Part shown: one piece after another, positions 34,070-42,995 of the stretch
Position numbering within the stretch: the first letter of the stretch is position 1
Layout of the letters: each line of letters opens with the position of its first letter
Assembly: GCA_963831385.1 (NCBI GenBank)
Contig: CAWHPW010000011.1
Coordinates: 62,001 to 126,000 of the forward strand
Direction: 5' to 3'
Length of the DNA stretch: 64,000 nucleotides
Source of the DNA: JACVRX01 sp963831385
GTDB lineage: Bacteria > Actinomycetota > Actinomycetes > Jiangellales > Jiangellaceae
Made by a program: the position numbers and the translations under genes
The notes under the pieces: generated by a model
Databases searched by the model: none
What the model saw: only the letters and a program-made list of their open reading frames with translations
What the model was told of the DNA's origin: nothing

Positions 34070-36546
34070 TGCGGGTTCCTGTCTCCTGGCTGCGCGAGTA
34101 CGTCGACCTCGGACCGAGCGAGAGCGGTCGCGACGTCGCTGCGCGGCTGGTCCGAGCCGGTCTCGAGGTGGAGACGGTCGATCAGGCCGGCGGAGACGTC
34201 AGCGGGCCCCTTGTCGTCGGACGGGTCGTGGAGTTCGCCGACGAAACTCATTCCAACGGCAAGACCATCCGGTGGTGCCAGGTCGACGTCGGAGAATCAG
34301 AACCACGCGGGATCGTGTGCGGCGCGCACAACTTCTCCGATGGCGATCTCGTCGTCGTCGCGTTGCCCGGTGCAGTGCTCACCGGTGGGTTCGAGATCAC
34401 GGCTCGAAAGACGTATGGCCATGTGTCCGACGGGATGGTCTGCTCGGCTCGCGAACTGGGGCTGGGCGAGGACCACACCGGGATCCTCGTGCTGCGCCCG
34501 GATGAAGGCTCCCCAGGTCAGGACGCCATCCCCGCGCTGCACCTACGTGACGAAGTCCTGGACATCGCCGTGACGCCGGACCGCGGCTATTGCCTCTCGA
34601 TGCGTGGCGTCGCCCGGGAGGTAGCCACCGCCTACGGCATACCGTTGCGTGACCCTGGGCTGGTCGAGCCGCACCTCGACAGCACTTCGGGATACCCGGT
34701 CATGGTCAACGACGAAGACCGCTGCGCCGTCTATGTCGCCCGGACTGTCGCAGATCTGGACGTCGAGGCGGCTAGCCCACGGTGGCTTCAGCGCCGAATC
34801 CAGCTGGCCGGCATGCGGCCGATCTCGCTGGCAGTCGACGTCACGAACTACGTCATGCTCGAGCTCGGGCAGCCGATTCACGGGTTCGATCGTGATGCCC
34901 TCGTCGGGCCGATCGTCGTCCGGCGAGCTGTCGCAGGGGAGAAGCTCACGACACTCGACGGTGCCATCCGTGACCTCGACCCTGACGACCTGCTGATCAC
35001 CGACGACACGGGGCCGATCGGGCTGGCCGGCGTCATGGGCGGCGAGAGCACCGAGATGGGGCCGTCGACACGAACCATCGTGATCGAAGCCGCCAACTTC
35101 GAAGCGACCGGCATCGCGCGGACGGCTCGACGTCACAAGTTGCCCAGCGAGGCCTCCCGTCGCTTCGAGCGCGGCGTGGACCCGGCACTACCGCTGGCCG
35201 CAGCGACGCGGGTCGTCGACCTGCTGGTGCAGCTCGGTGGTGCGACGGCGGAGCCCGGCGCCACGGTTGTCGGGTCGGCTCCGGAGCCCGCGATGATCGA
35301 GATCGACGCAGATCTGCCGACTCGAGTTGTTGGCGTGGACTATCCGCCAGAGCAGGTGGCTGGATTGCTCGCCGCTGTCGGCGGTCGGGTGACACCGCTG
35401 GATGCGGGTCGGCTCAGTGTCGTCCCGCCGACCTGGCGGCCCGATCTGATGGAACCGTTCGACCTGGTCGAAGAGGTCGCCCGGCTCAGGGGATACGACG
35501 CGATCCCGGCCGTGCTCCCGGTGGCACCACCTGGACGCGGGATCACCTTCGCGCAACGGCTCCGCCGGCGGATCGAGCAGGCCGTTGCCTCGGCTGGCTA
35601 TGTCGAAACGCCGTCCTATCCGTTCCTCGGGCCGAGGGACCTCGACTCCCTCGGTCTGCCGCACGACGACCCGCGCCGCAGCGTTCTCCGCCTCGCCAAC
35701 CCGTTGTCCGACCAGGAGCCCTATCTGCGCACGACGCTGCTGCCGGGGTTGCTCACGACGCTGAAGCGCAATGTCGGCCGTGGCTTCACCGACGTGGCGG
35801 TTTTCGAGTCCGGGCTGGTGTTCCGTCGTGGTTCCGGCCCGCTCTCGCCCGCGCCACGGCTGCGAGTGGACCGACGGCCCACTGACGAGGAGGTGGCGGA
35901 ACTCATGTCGGCGGTGCCGCCACAACCGCATCGTGTTGCTGTCGCCGCGGCGGGTAACTGGGAGCCGGCCGGCTGGTGGGGTCCGGCCCGGCCGGTGTCG
36001 TGGGCGGATGCGGTACAGGCCGCCCGGATCGTCGCCTCTGCTGCCCGAGTTGAGCTCACCGTCGGTGCGGACGTTCATGCGCCGTGGCATCCCGGCCGGT
36101 GCGCCGCGCTCATCGTCGGAGAGACCATCGTGGGGCACGCCGGGGAATTGCATCCGCGAGTCGTCCAGGCATTCGGCCTGCCCGACCGGACCGTCGCAAT
36201 GGAGCTCGACGTAGGCCTGCTCGGTGCAGTCGACGCTCCGGTGCCGGCCCCGGCTGTTTCGACCTTCCCAGTTGCAACCCAGGACGTGGCGCTGGTGGTT
36301 TCCGCGGACGTTCCGGCCGCTGCCGTCGAGGCGGCATTGCGGGACGGCGCCGGTGAACTGTTGGAGTCGGTGCGGCTGTTCGACCTGTACGAAGGCCCAC
36401 AGGTCGGCGAAGGGCGCAAATCGCTGGCCTACACATTGCGCTTCCGGGCGCCGGACCGCACCCTCACCGTCGAGGACACGACGGCCGCACGCGATGCCGC
36501 GATAGCCGAGGCGCAGCGCCGCACCGGGGCGGTGCAGCGGAGCTAG
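34069..36546 (+). CDS. pheT: Phenylalanine-tRNA ligase beta subunit
   Basis: 825 residues. Domains in order: the N-terminal B1/tRNA-binding (EMAP-like) domain (about 40-150), B3/B4 editing domain (about 210-380, with RPISLAVDVTNYVMLELGQPIHGFD), B5 (about 400-470), the catalytic-like core (about 480-720, RLRGYDAIPAVLPV) and the C-terminal ferredoxin-fold anticodon-binding domain (about 730-825, STFPVATQDVALVV). Normal length, no disruption. Its ATG overlaps the pheS stop by one base. Confidence 0.96.
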   Translation: MRVPVSWLREYVDLGPSESGRDVAARLVRAGLEVETVDQAGGDVSGPLVVGRVVEFADETHSNGKTIRWCQVDVGESEPRGIVCGAHNFSDGDLVVVALPGAVLTGGFEITARKTYGHVSDGMVCSARELGLGEDHTGILVLRPDEGSPGQDAIPALHLRDEVLDIAVTPDRGYCLSMRGVAREVATAYGIPLRDPGLVEPHLDSTSGYPVMVNDEDRCAVYVARTVADLDVEAASPRWLQRRIQLAGMRPISLAVDVTNYVMLELGQPIHGFDRDALVGPIVVRRAVAGEKLTTLDGAIRDLDPDDLLITDDTGPIGLAGVMGGESTEMGPSTRTIVIEAANFEATGIARTARRHKLPSEASRRFERGVDPALPLAAATRVVDLLVQLGGATAEPGATVVGSAPEPAMIEIDADLPTRVVGVDYPPEQVAGLLAAVGGRVTPLDAGRLSVVPPTWRPDLMEPFDLVEEVARLRGYDAIPAVLPVAPPGRGITFAQRLRRRIEQAVASAGYVETPSYPFLGPRDLDSLGLPHDDPRRSVLRLANPLSDQEPYLRTTLLPGLLTTLKRNVGRGFTDVAVFESGLVFRRGSGPLSPAPRLRVDRRPTDEEVAELMSAVPPQPHRVAVAAAGNWEPAGWWGPARPVSWADAVQAARIVASAARVELTVGADVHAPWHPGRCAALIVGETIVGHAGELHPRVVQAFGLPDRTVAMELDVGLLGAVDAPVPAPAVSTFPVATQDVALVVSADVPAAAVEAALRDGAGELLESVRLFDLYEGPQVGEGRKSLAYTLRFRAPDRTLTVEDTTAARDAAIAEAQRRTGAVQRS

Positions 36547-36561
36547 CGCTATTGCTGTCGG

Positions 36562-37204
36562 TCATTCCCACCCGGTGCGGCGGCGGATCCAGGCGAGCGT
36601 CACGTCGAGCTGGGCCCGCTGGAACGCGCGCAGTGTCGGAATGCCGAGCGGCGCAGGCTGCCTGGTCTCCTCGGCCCACATGCCAGCGAGGCCCGTGAGC
36701 AGACCCGTCACGTGCCACGGATCGACGTCGGCCAGCAGTGGATGCCGTCCGGCGTATGCCTGCGGATCGTGACCGTACAGCGCAGCGTTGACGAGGAAGA
36801 GTGTGGTGTCCATCCAGATCGCGCCTCGACAGGCCTCCATCGCGACCAGTTCGCCAGCACAAGCGCCAGATCTCGTCGACCAATGCGACCCATTCGCCGT
36901 CGTCGTACGAGCCACGGAGCCGAGGTGCCTGGGCGGAATCCGGCAACGCCGCCGCGAATCGGGCTTCGGCTCGGTGCCAGTTCGGGGTCTCCGGATTCAG
37001 TGGCGTTCCGACCGCCTTGACGAACGCGCGCGAGCCGTCGGCACACCGAACCCGTGCGGCCACCCCCGGCGAGAAGCCCCCAGGTTGGTTGACTGCCGAT
37101 GTCACGGGTGACCCCAGCAGCGTCCCCACCCAATCGTGGACGTGGCCGGGTAGCTCGGGCCACTCGGCCCGAACCCCGGCCGCCGCCGGTTGCCCCGTCG
37201 TCAC
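36562..37204 (-). pseudogene. Remnant of an aminoglycoside phosphotransferase-like (APH/kinase-fold) gene
   Basis: The 5' part from GTG 37204 encodes a phosphotransferase N-lobe (FSPGVAARVRCADGSRAFVKAV, with the lysine region, and RGSYDDGEWVALVDEI). From about 36860 only another frame resembles the family's C-terminus (PLLADVDPWHVTGLLTGLAGMW, LPTLRAFQRAQLDVTLAWIRRR). The middle of roughly 130 residues that should hold the catalytic HGDLxxxN loop and the metal-binding aspartate is missing. The gene therefore appears to have suffered an internal deletion plus a frame change, and no active kinase can be made. It lies between pheT (16 bp, convergent) and argC (divergent). Confidence 0.7.
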
Positions 37205-37232
37205 GAGGCAATCGTCGCGGAAGGCGGGTAGA

Positions 37233-37282
37233 TCATGACAACCGTTTGCATGACATTGCTGTCTGCAGCATAATCATGCATC
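37233..37282 (+). promoter_or_regulatory. argC promoter with candidate ARG boxes (ArgR operator)
   Basis: Two AT-richer inverted repeats stand out in the GC-rich context. One is TCATGACAAC-C-GTTTGCATGA (37233-37253, 8 of 10 positions complementary). The other is GCAT-AATC-ATGC (37268-37279), extending into TGCA flanks. TGCAT/ATGCA half-sites are typical of actinobacterial ARG boxes. AATCAT (37272-37277), 5 nt before the argC GTG, may be the -10 box, so ArgR from this operon would occlude it. Confidence 0.5.
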
Positions 37283-38326
37283 GTGGGAGTGACCGTGGCG
37301 ATCGCCGGAGCGAGCGGATATGCCGGCGGAGAATTGCTGCGGCTCGCGCTGCAGCATCCCGAGCTCCAGATCGGCGCCATCACTGCCCATGCGAGCGCAG
37401 GCAGCCGGCTCGGTGCGCACCACCAGCATCTGGTCGAACTGGCCGATCGCCTGCTGGAGCCGACGACAGCATCGGTCCTGGACGGGCATGACGTCGTCGT
37501 ACTGGCCCTGCCGCATGGAGAGTCCGGCGCCCTTGCCGCAGAACTGGCGCCCGAAACACTCGTCGTCGATTGTGGCGCGGATCACCGGTTGACCGACGCC
37601 GCGGCGTGGCAGTTGTTCTACGGAACAACGCACGCAGGCAGTTGGCCTTACGGGCTGCCGGAGCTGGTCACGCCCGCGGGCAAGCAGCGTCGCGCACTCG
37701 AAGGCGTCCGCCAGGTCGCCGTTCCGGGCTGCAATGTCACGGCAGTCACGCTCGCACTCGCGCCTGGCCTGACAGCCGGAGTGATCGAACCGACAGATCT
37801 CGTGGCGGTACTGGCCTGCGGGCCGTCTGGTGCCGGCAAGACGATCCAGCCGCATCTGCTGGCCAGCGAGATCTTGGGCTCCGCGACTCCGTACGCCGTT
37901 GGCGGTGTTCACCGGCACATCCCGGAGATCGAACAGAATCTGACTGCGGCGGCCGGTGCACAGGTCAGCCTGTCGTTCACGCCGACGCTGGTACCGATGT
38001 CCCGCGGGATTCTGGCGACGGCAACCGCCCGGCTGGTACCAGGCATAGCTGCCGATCAGGTCCGCGCTGCGTGGGCTGGCGCCTACGCCGACGAGCCGTT
38101 TGTGCACCTGCTGCCCGACGGCAGCTGGCCGTCGACGTCTGCCGTCCTCGGGGCGAACACGGCTCACGTCCAGGTTGCAGTGGACGAACGCGCCGGCCGG
38201 GTCGTCGCGGTGGCGGCCATCGACAACCTCACGAAGGGGACCGCAGGCGCCGCCATCCAGTGCGCGAACATCGCCCTGGGATTCCCCGAGACCACTGGAC
38301 TACCGACCACAGGAGTGGCGCCGTGA
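37283..38326 (+). CDS. argC: N-acetyl-gamma-glutamyl-phosphate reductase
   Basis: 347 residues. The NADP-binding Rossmann motif is VAIAGASGYAGGELLRLA at the N-terminus, the active-site cysteine is in VAVPGCNVTAVTLALAPG (about residue 152), and VLACGPSGAGK plus GGVHRHIPEIEQ complete the family pattern. It reduces N-acetylglutamyl phosphate to the semialdehyde, third step of arginine synthesis. First gene of the eight-gene argCJBDFRGH operon; overlaps argJ by 4 bp. Confidence 0.96.
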   Translation: MGVTVAIAGASGYAGGELLRLALQHPELQIGAITAHASAGSRLGAHHQHLVELADRLLEPTTASVLDGHDVVVLALPHGESGALAAELAPETLVVDCGADHRLTDAAAWQLFYGTTHAGSWPYGLPELVTPAGKQRRALEGVRQVAVPGCNVTAVTLALAPGLTAGVIEPTDLVAVLACGPSGAGKTIQPHLLASEILGSATPYAVGGVHRHIPEIEQNLTAAAGAQVSLSFTPTLVPMSRGILATATARLVPGIAADQVRAAWAGAYADEPFVHLLPDGSWPSTSAVLGANTAHVQVAVDERAGRVVAVAAIDNLTKGTAGAAIQCANIALGFPETTGLPTTGVAP

Positions 38327-39474
38327 GCGTCACCGCCGCCGCTGGGTTCCGCGCCGCCGCAGCGACCGCCGGGCTGAAGCCGAGCGGTCGGCCCGACGTC
38401 GCGGTAGTCGTCAACGACGGCCCGAGGCAGGACGCGGCCGCCGTATTCACCGCGAACCGGTGCAAGGCAAACCCGGTGCTGTGGACCGAGCGGGCGGTAG
38501 CGGATGGCCGGTTGGCGGCCGTGGTCCTGAACTCCGGCGGCGCCAACTGCTACACCGGACCCGAGGGATTCCAGACCGCGCACGCCAGCGCCGAGCTCGT
38601 CGCAGGTCTCCTCGGCATCGGCGCGATCGACGTCGCCGTGTGCTCCACCGGTCTGATTGGCGAACTGCTCGACCGGCCGAAACTCGAGGAGGGCATCCGC
38701 AAGGCCGTCACCGATCTGAGCAGCGACGGTGGCGCCGATGCGGCTGGCGCGATCCTGACGACCGATACCCATGCCAAGCAGGGGGCGGTTCAGCGCGAAG
38801 GCTGGGTCGTCGGGGGAATGGCGAAGGGCGCCGGCATGCTGGCTCCCTCTCTTGCCACCATGCTGGTCACGCTCACGACCGACGCAGTAGCCGATCCCGC
38901 AACGCTGAACGGTGCCCTGCGGGCGGCGAGCGGGGTGACGTTCGACCGGCTCGACACAGACGGCTGCATGTCCACCAACGACACCGTGCTGCTGCTGTCG
39001 AGTGCGGCGTCGGGTGTCGAGCCGTCCAAAAATGAGCTGACCGCGGCCGTCATCGAATTGTGCGACGACCTGGCCCGTCAGCTCTGGGCCGATGCCGAGG
39101 GCGCGCACCACCAGATCGCAATCGAGGTCGTCCATGCCGGGACGGAACCCGAGGCGCTGGCCATTGCCCGTTCAGTCGCTCGCAGCAACCTGTTCAAGTG
39201 CGCCATCTTCGGCGGTGATCCGAACTGGGGTCGGGTGCTCGCGGCGATCGGTACCACCGACGCCATCTTCGATCCGGGAGCGGTCGACGTCGTCATGAAC
39301 GGAGTAGCGGTCTGCCGCAACGGTGCAATCGGGGAGTCTCGGCAGGCGGTCGACCTGTCCGACCGCCAGGTGACGGTGACCATAGATCTGAGGGCAGGCG
39401 ATGCGGCAGCGAGGCTCCTGACGACGGACTTGACTCATGACTACGTGCACGAGAACTCGGCGTACTCGACATGA
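38323..39474 (+). CDS. argJ: Bifunctional ornithine acetyltransferase / N-acetylglutamate synthase
   Basis: 383 residues from a GTG overlapping argC. Family features are the start-proximal GFRAAAATAGLKPSGRPDVA, VLNSGGANCYTGPEG and the self-cleavage site with its nucleophilic threonine in KGAGMLAPSLATMLVTLTTD. DTDGCMSTNDTV and GGDPNWGRVLAAIG also match. ArgJ recycles the acetyl group from N-acetylornithine to glutamate (cyclic pathway); whether it also uses acetyl-CoA cannot be told. No argA/argE is seen in the operon, as expected for this route. Confidence 0.96.
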   Translation: MSVTAAAGFRAAAATAGLKPSGRPDVAVVVNDGPRQDAAAVFTANRCKANPVLWTERAVADGRLAAVVLNSGGANCYTGPEGFQTAHASAELVAGLLGIGAIDVAVCSTGLIGELLDRPKLEEGIRKAVTDLSSDGGADAAGAILTTDTHAKQGAVQREGWVVGGMAKGAGMLAPSLATMLVTLTTDAVADPATLNGALRAASGVTFDRLDTDGCMSTNDTVLLLSSAASGVEPSKNELTAAVIELCDDLARQLWADAEGAHHQIAIEVVHAGTEPEALAIARSVARSNLFKCAIFGGDPNWGRVLAAIGTTDAIFDPGAVDVVMNGVAVCRNGAIGESRQAVDLSDRQVTVTIDLRAGDAAARLLTTDLTHDYVHENSAYST

Positions 39475-40355
39475 GCACGACGACGCACGACCATGTGCTG
39501 GCGAAGGCCGCGTCACTCGTCGAGGCTCTTCCCTGGCTGAAGCGGTTCCACGACAAGATCGTCGTCGTCAAGTACGGCGGCAACGCGATGACCGAGGTTG
39601 AACTGGCGCGCACGTTTGCCGCCGACGTCGCCTTCCTGCGATTCGCCGGGCTCAAACCGGTGGTGGTACATGGCGGCGGCCCGCAGATCTCGAGCATGCT
39701 CGGCCGATTGGGGATCGAGAGTGAGTTCCGCGCGGGCCTTCGGGTCACCACCCCTGAGGCGATGGAGGTGGTCCGGATGGTGCTGGTTGGCCAGGTCGGC
39801 CGGGAGCTGATCGGGCTGATCAACCAGCACGGGCCGTTCGCCGTCGGCCTGTCCGGGGAGGACGCGGGCCTGTTCACCGCCGAACGTCAGAGCGCGGTCG
39901 TCGACGGTGAAGCCGTCGACATCGGTCTGGTCGGCGACGTTGCGCAGGTCCGACCGGAACCAGTGCTGGATCTGCTCGCCGCGGGGCGGATCCCGGTGGT
40001 CTCGTCAGTCGCGCCCGACCCGGACGGCGTGGCGCACAACGTGAACGCCGACACCGCCGGCGCGGCCCTGGCCATGGCGTTGGGCGCGGAGAAGCTGGTG
40101 GTGCTCACCGACGTCGCTGGACTGTACCGGGACTGGCCGGAGACGACCGAGGTGATCGCCGAGATCGGCGCCGACGATCTGGAGCGACTACTGCCGAGCC
40201 TTGATACCGGCATGGTTCCGAAGATGGCGGCGTGCCTGCGGGCCGTTCGCGGTGGGGTACCCGAGGCGACCATCGTGGACGGGCGGCTGCCGAACGCTCT
40301 CCTGCTCGAAGTCCTCACCGACGCGGGGGTGGGAACGATGGTGGTGCCGTCGTGA
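39471..40355 (+). CDS. argB: Acetylglutamate kinase
   Basis: 294 residues of the amino acid kinase fold: KIVVVKYGGNAMTE, KPVVVHGGGPQISSMLGRLG, RVTTPEAMEVVRMVLVGQVGRELIGLIN, NVNADTAGAALAMALGAEKLVVLTDVAGLY and the terminal GGVPEATIVDGR. It phosphorylates N-acetylglutamate and is usually the arginine-feedback point; the N-terminal helix needed for hexamerisation and arginine inhibition appears present (about residues 1-25). Overlaps argJ and argD by 4 bp each. Confidence 0.96.
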   Translation: MSTTTHDHVLAKAASLVEALPWLKRFHDKIVVVKYGGNAMTEVELARTFAADVAFLRFAGLKPVVVHGGGPQISSMLGRLGIESEFRAGLRVTTPEAMEVVRMVLVGQVGRELIGLINQHGPFAVGLSGEDAGLFTAERQSAVVDGEAVDIGLVGDVAQVRPEPVLDLLAAGRIPVVSSVAPDPDGVAHNVNADTAGAALAMALGAEKLVVLTDVAGLYRDWPETTEVIAEIGADDLERLLPSLDTGMVPKMAACLRAVRGGVPEATIVDGRLPNALLLEVLTDAGVGTMVVPS

Positions 40356-41530
40356 GCCCGAGCACGATCGAGCGGTACGAGGGCGCGCTCATGAACACCT
40401 ACGGCACGCCGCGGCGGGTTCTCGTGCGCGGCGAGGGTTGCTACGTCTGGGACGAGGATGATCGCCGGTACCTCGACCTGCTGGGTGGCCTGGCGGTCAA
40501 CGTTCTGGGCCACGGTCACCCGGCGTTTGTCGCAGCAGTGACCGATCAGCTGCGGACCTTGGGACAGGTGTCGAACTTCTTCGCGACACCACCGCAGGTT
40601 GGTCTCGCCGAGCGGCTGCTCGCGCTGACCGGCGGCGCGGATGGCCGGGTCTTCTTCACCAACTCGGGGACCGAGGCTCTCGAGGCGGCTTTCAAGATCG
40701 CCCGTCAGACCGGCCGGCCGAGGATTGTCGCCGCGGAAGGTGGTTTCCACGGCCGGACGATGGGGTCGCTCGCGCTGACCGGTAAGGCGGCCATCCGCGA
40801 GCCGTTCGAACCGCTGCCGGGTGGGGTGGTGCACGTGCCCTTCGGCGACCCGGAGGCTCTCGTCGCCGCGGTCGGTGACGACACGGCCGCGGTCGTTCTC
40901 GAGCCGATTCAGGGCGAAGCAGGGGTCCGCGTTCCGCCGGCGGGTTATCTCGACGCGGCCCGGCGGATCACTGCCCGGCACGGAGCGTTGCTCGTCCTCG
41001 ACGAGGTGCAGACGGGTCTCGGCCGCACTGGCGAGTGGTTCGCCTACCAGCATGACGGCGTCGTCCCCGACGTCGTCACCGTCGCGAAAGGGCTGGGCGG
41101 TGGGTTTCCGATCGGCGCCTGCGTCGCCTTCGGTGCGGCAGCCGACCTGTTGGGACCTGGCACCCATGGCTCGACGTTCGGTGGCAACCCGGTCGCGGCC
41201 GCAGCGGCGCTGGCCGTCATGGACACGATCGAGCGCGAGGCGCTGCTGGACAACGCGGGCAAGGTCGGTGACCAGCTCCGGCGCGGCATCGAATCCCTGC
41301 GCCACCCGCTGGTCGGCGGTGTGCGTGGCCGCGGCCTGTTGCTCGCCGTCGAGCTCACCGCACCGGTCGCGACCGGGGCGGCCAATGCCGCGCTGGACGC
41401 CGGCTTCATCGTCAACCCGGTCTCAGCCGATGCACTGCGGTTGGCGCCGCCGCTGGTGCTCTCGGGCGACCAGGCTGAGGTCTTCGTGGGCGCTCTGCCG
41501 TCGATTCTCAACACCATTCGGGAGATCTGA
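40352..41530 (+). CDS. argD: Acetylornithine aminotransferase
   Basis: 392 residues, PLP fold I class III aminotransferase. Conserved GCYVWDEDDRRYLDLLGGLAVNVLGHGHP, FFTNSGTEALEAAFKIAR, VAAEGGFHGRTMGSLALTGK, LVLDEVQTGLGRTGEWFAYQ, and the PLP lysine in VVTVAKGLGGGFPIGA. Converts N-acetylglutamate semialdehyde to N-acetylornithine. GTG start overlaps argB; the stop overlaps the argF ATG by one base. Confidence 0.95.
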   Translation: MSPSTIERYEGALMNTYGTPRRVLVRGEGCYVWDEDDRRYLDLLGGLAVNVLGHGHPAFVAAVTDQLRTLGQVSNFFATPPQVGLAERLLALTGGADGRVFFTNSGTEALEAAFKIARQTGRPRIVAAEGGFHGRTMGSLALTGKAAIREPFEPLPGGVVHVPFGDPEALVAAVGDDTAAVVLEPIQGEAGVRVPPAGYLDAARRITARHGALLVLDEVQTGLGRTGEWFAYQHDGVVPDVVTVAKGLGGGFPIGACVAFGAAADLLGPGTHGSTFGGNPVAAAAALAVMDTIEREALLDNAGKVGDQLRRGIESLRHPLVGGVRGRGLLLAVELTAPVATGAANAALDAGFIVNPVSADALRLAPPLVLSGDQAEVFVGALPSILNTIREI

Positions 41531-42459
41531 TGGTCCGTCATTTCCTCCGCGACGACGACCTCACGCCGGCCGAGCTGGTCCAGGTACTGGACCTCGCCGA
41601 CGCCATGAAGGCCGACCGGTACGCATATCAGCCGCTGGCCGGTCCGAAGGCGGTGGCGGTCATCTTCGACAAGCCCTCGACCCGGACCAGGGTCTCGTTC
41701 AGCATCGGCATCGCCGAGCTGGGCGGATATCCGCTGGTGATCGACGCGCAGTCCACCCAGCTCGGACGCGGGGAGCCGATCGAGGACACCGCACGAGTGC
41801 TGGACCGGCAATGTGCAGCGATCGTCTGGCGGACGTTCGCCCAGGGTCGGATCGAAGCGATGGCGGCCGCGGCCCGGGTGCCGGTCGTGAACGCGCTCAC
41901 CGACGAGTTCCACCCCTGCCAACTTCTTGCTGACCTGCAGACGATCCGCGAACGCATCGGCGAACTCGCCGGCCGCACCTTGACGTACTCCGGTGACGGT
42001 GCCAACAACATGGCCCACTCCTATCTCCTGGCGGGCGCGTTGGCGGGCATGCACGTCCGGATCGCCTCGCCCGAGCAGTTCGGGCCTCAGCCGGACGTGC
42101 TGGCCCGGGCGGCCAAGCTGGCCGAGACGACCGGAGGCTCCGTCGCGCATGTGACAAACCCGCACGACGCATTCACCGGCGCCGACGTGCTGGCCACCGA
42201 CACCTGGGTGTCGATGGGTCAGGAGGGCGAGTTCGGCACCCGAGTCGAGTCATTCCGGCCGTTTGCGATCACCGCCGACGCGCTCGCCGCCGCAGCCACG
42301 GACGCGATCGTGCTGCATTGCCTGCCCGCATATCGCGGGAAGGAGATTGCTGCCGAGGTGATCGACGGGCCGTCCAGCGCCGTATGGGACGAGGCCGAGA
42401 ACAGGCTGCACGCGCAGAAGGCGCTGCTGACTTGGTTGCTGGAGCGGAGTACATCGTGA
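41530..42459 (+). CDS. argF: Ornithine carbamoyltransferase
   Basis: 309 residues. The carbamoyl-phosphate site FDKPSTRTRVSFSIGIAELGG, QCAAIVWRTF, the FHPCQLLADLQT ornithine/CP loop and HCLPAYRGKEI are all intact. It makes citrulline from ornithine and carbamoyl phosphate in arginine synthesis. This is the anabolic enzyme and part of the arg operon; it is unlikely to supply the catabolic carbamate kinase encoded at 27.8 kb. It overlaps argR by 4 bp. Confidence 0.95.
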   Translation: MVRHFLRDDDLTPAELVQVLDLADAMKADRYAYQPLAGPKAVAVIFDKPSTRTRVSFSIGIAELGGYPLVIDAQSTQLGRGEPIEDTARVLDRQCAAIVWRTFAQGRIEAMAAAARVPVVNALTDEFHPCQLLADLQTIRERIGELAGRTLTYSGDGANNMAHSYLLAGALAGMHVRIASPEQFGPQPDVLARAAKLAETTGGSVAHVTNPHDAFTGADVLATDTWVSMGQEGEFGTRVESFRPFAITADALAAAATDAIVLHCLPAYRGKEIAAEVIDGPSSAVWDEAENRLHAQKALLTWLLERSTS

Positions 42460-42995
42460 CGACGATGACGACACCGGCGACTCGGGCAGCTCGGCACCGG
42501 CGGATCGCCGAGATTCTGGAACGAGAGCCCGTGCGCTCACAGACCGAGCTGGCCGGCCTGCTCAAGACCGATGGCATAGCGGTCACCCAGGGCACCTTGT
42601 CCCGGGACTTGGACGAGCTGGGCGCGGTCAAGGTGCGCGACGCCGCAGGCGACCTCGTCTACGCCCTGCCAGCCGAGGGCGGAGACTCCAGACCCCGCGT
42701 GGCCGAGCCGACCGCGATCGACGCCCGGCTGGTCCGTGTCTGTGAAGAGATCCTGGTGTCGGCGACGTGGTCGGCCAACCTGGTCGTCCTGCGAACCCCG
42801 CCCGGGGCAGCGCAGTATCTGGCATCAGCGATCGACCATTCAGCCCGAGCCGAGATCCTGGGCACCATTGCCGGCGACGACACCGTTCTCGTCGTCACCA
42901 CCGATTCGACCGGTGGCGACGCCGTCGCCGCCTGGTTCCTGGCCCTCGCCGAGGGCCGCACTCCTGTCGAGCCGCAGCCAAGGAGCACCTCATGA
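42456..42995 (+). CDS. argR: Arginine repressor
   Basis: 179 residues. The N-terminal winged helix (RHRRIAEILEREPVRSQTELAGLL, TQGTLSRDLDELGAVKV) is followed by the C-terminal oligomerisation and arginine-binding domain with the conserved GDDTVLVVTTD motif. It is translated from a GTG overlapping argF. Being inside the operon that starts with candidate ARG boxes upstream of argC, it would be autoregulated together with the pathway. Confidence 0.95.
   Translation: MTTMTTPATRAARHRRIAEILEREPVRSQTELAGLLKTDGIAVTQGTLSRDLDELGAVKVRDAAGDLVYALPAEGGDSRPRVAEPTAIDARLVRVCEEILVSATWSANLVVLRTPPGAAQYLASAIDHSARAEILGTIAGDDTVLVVTTDSTGGDAVAAWFLALAEGRTPVEPQPRSTS

Noticed and set aside
41530..42459. Linking argF with carbamate kinase as an arginine deiminase-type pathway
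   Set aside because: argF is inside the biosynthetic arg operon, 14 kb away, and no arginine deiminase gene is present.
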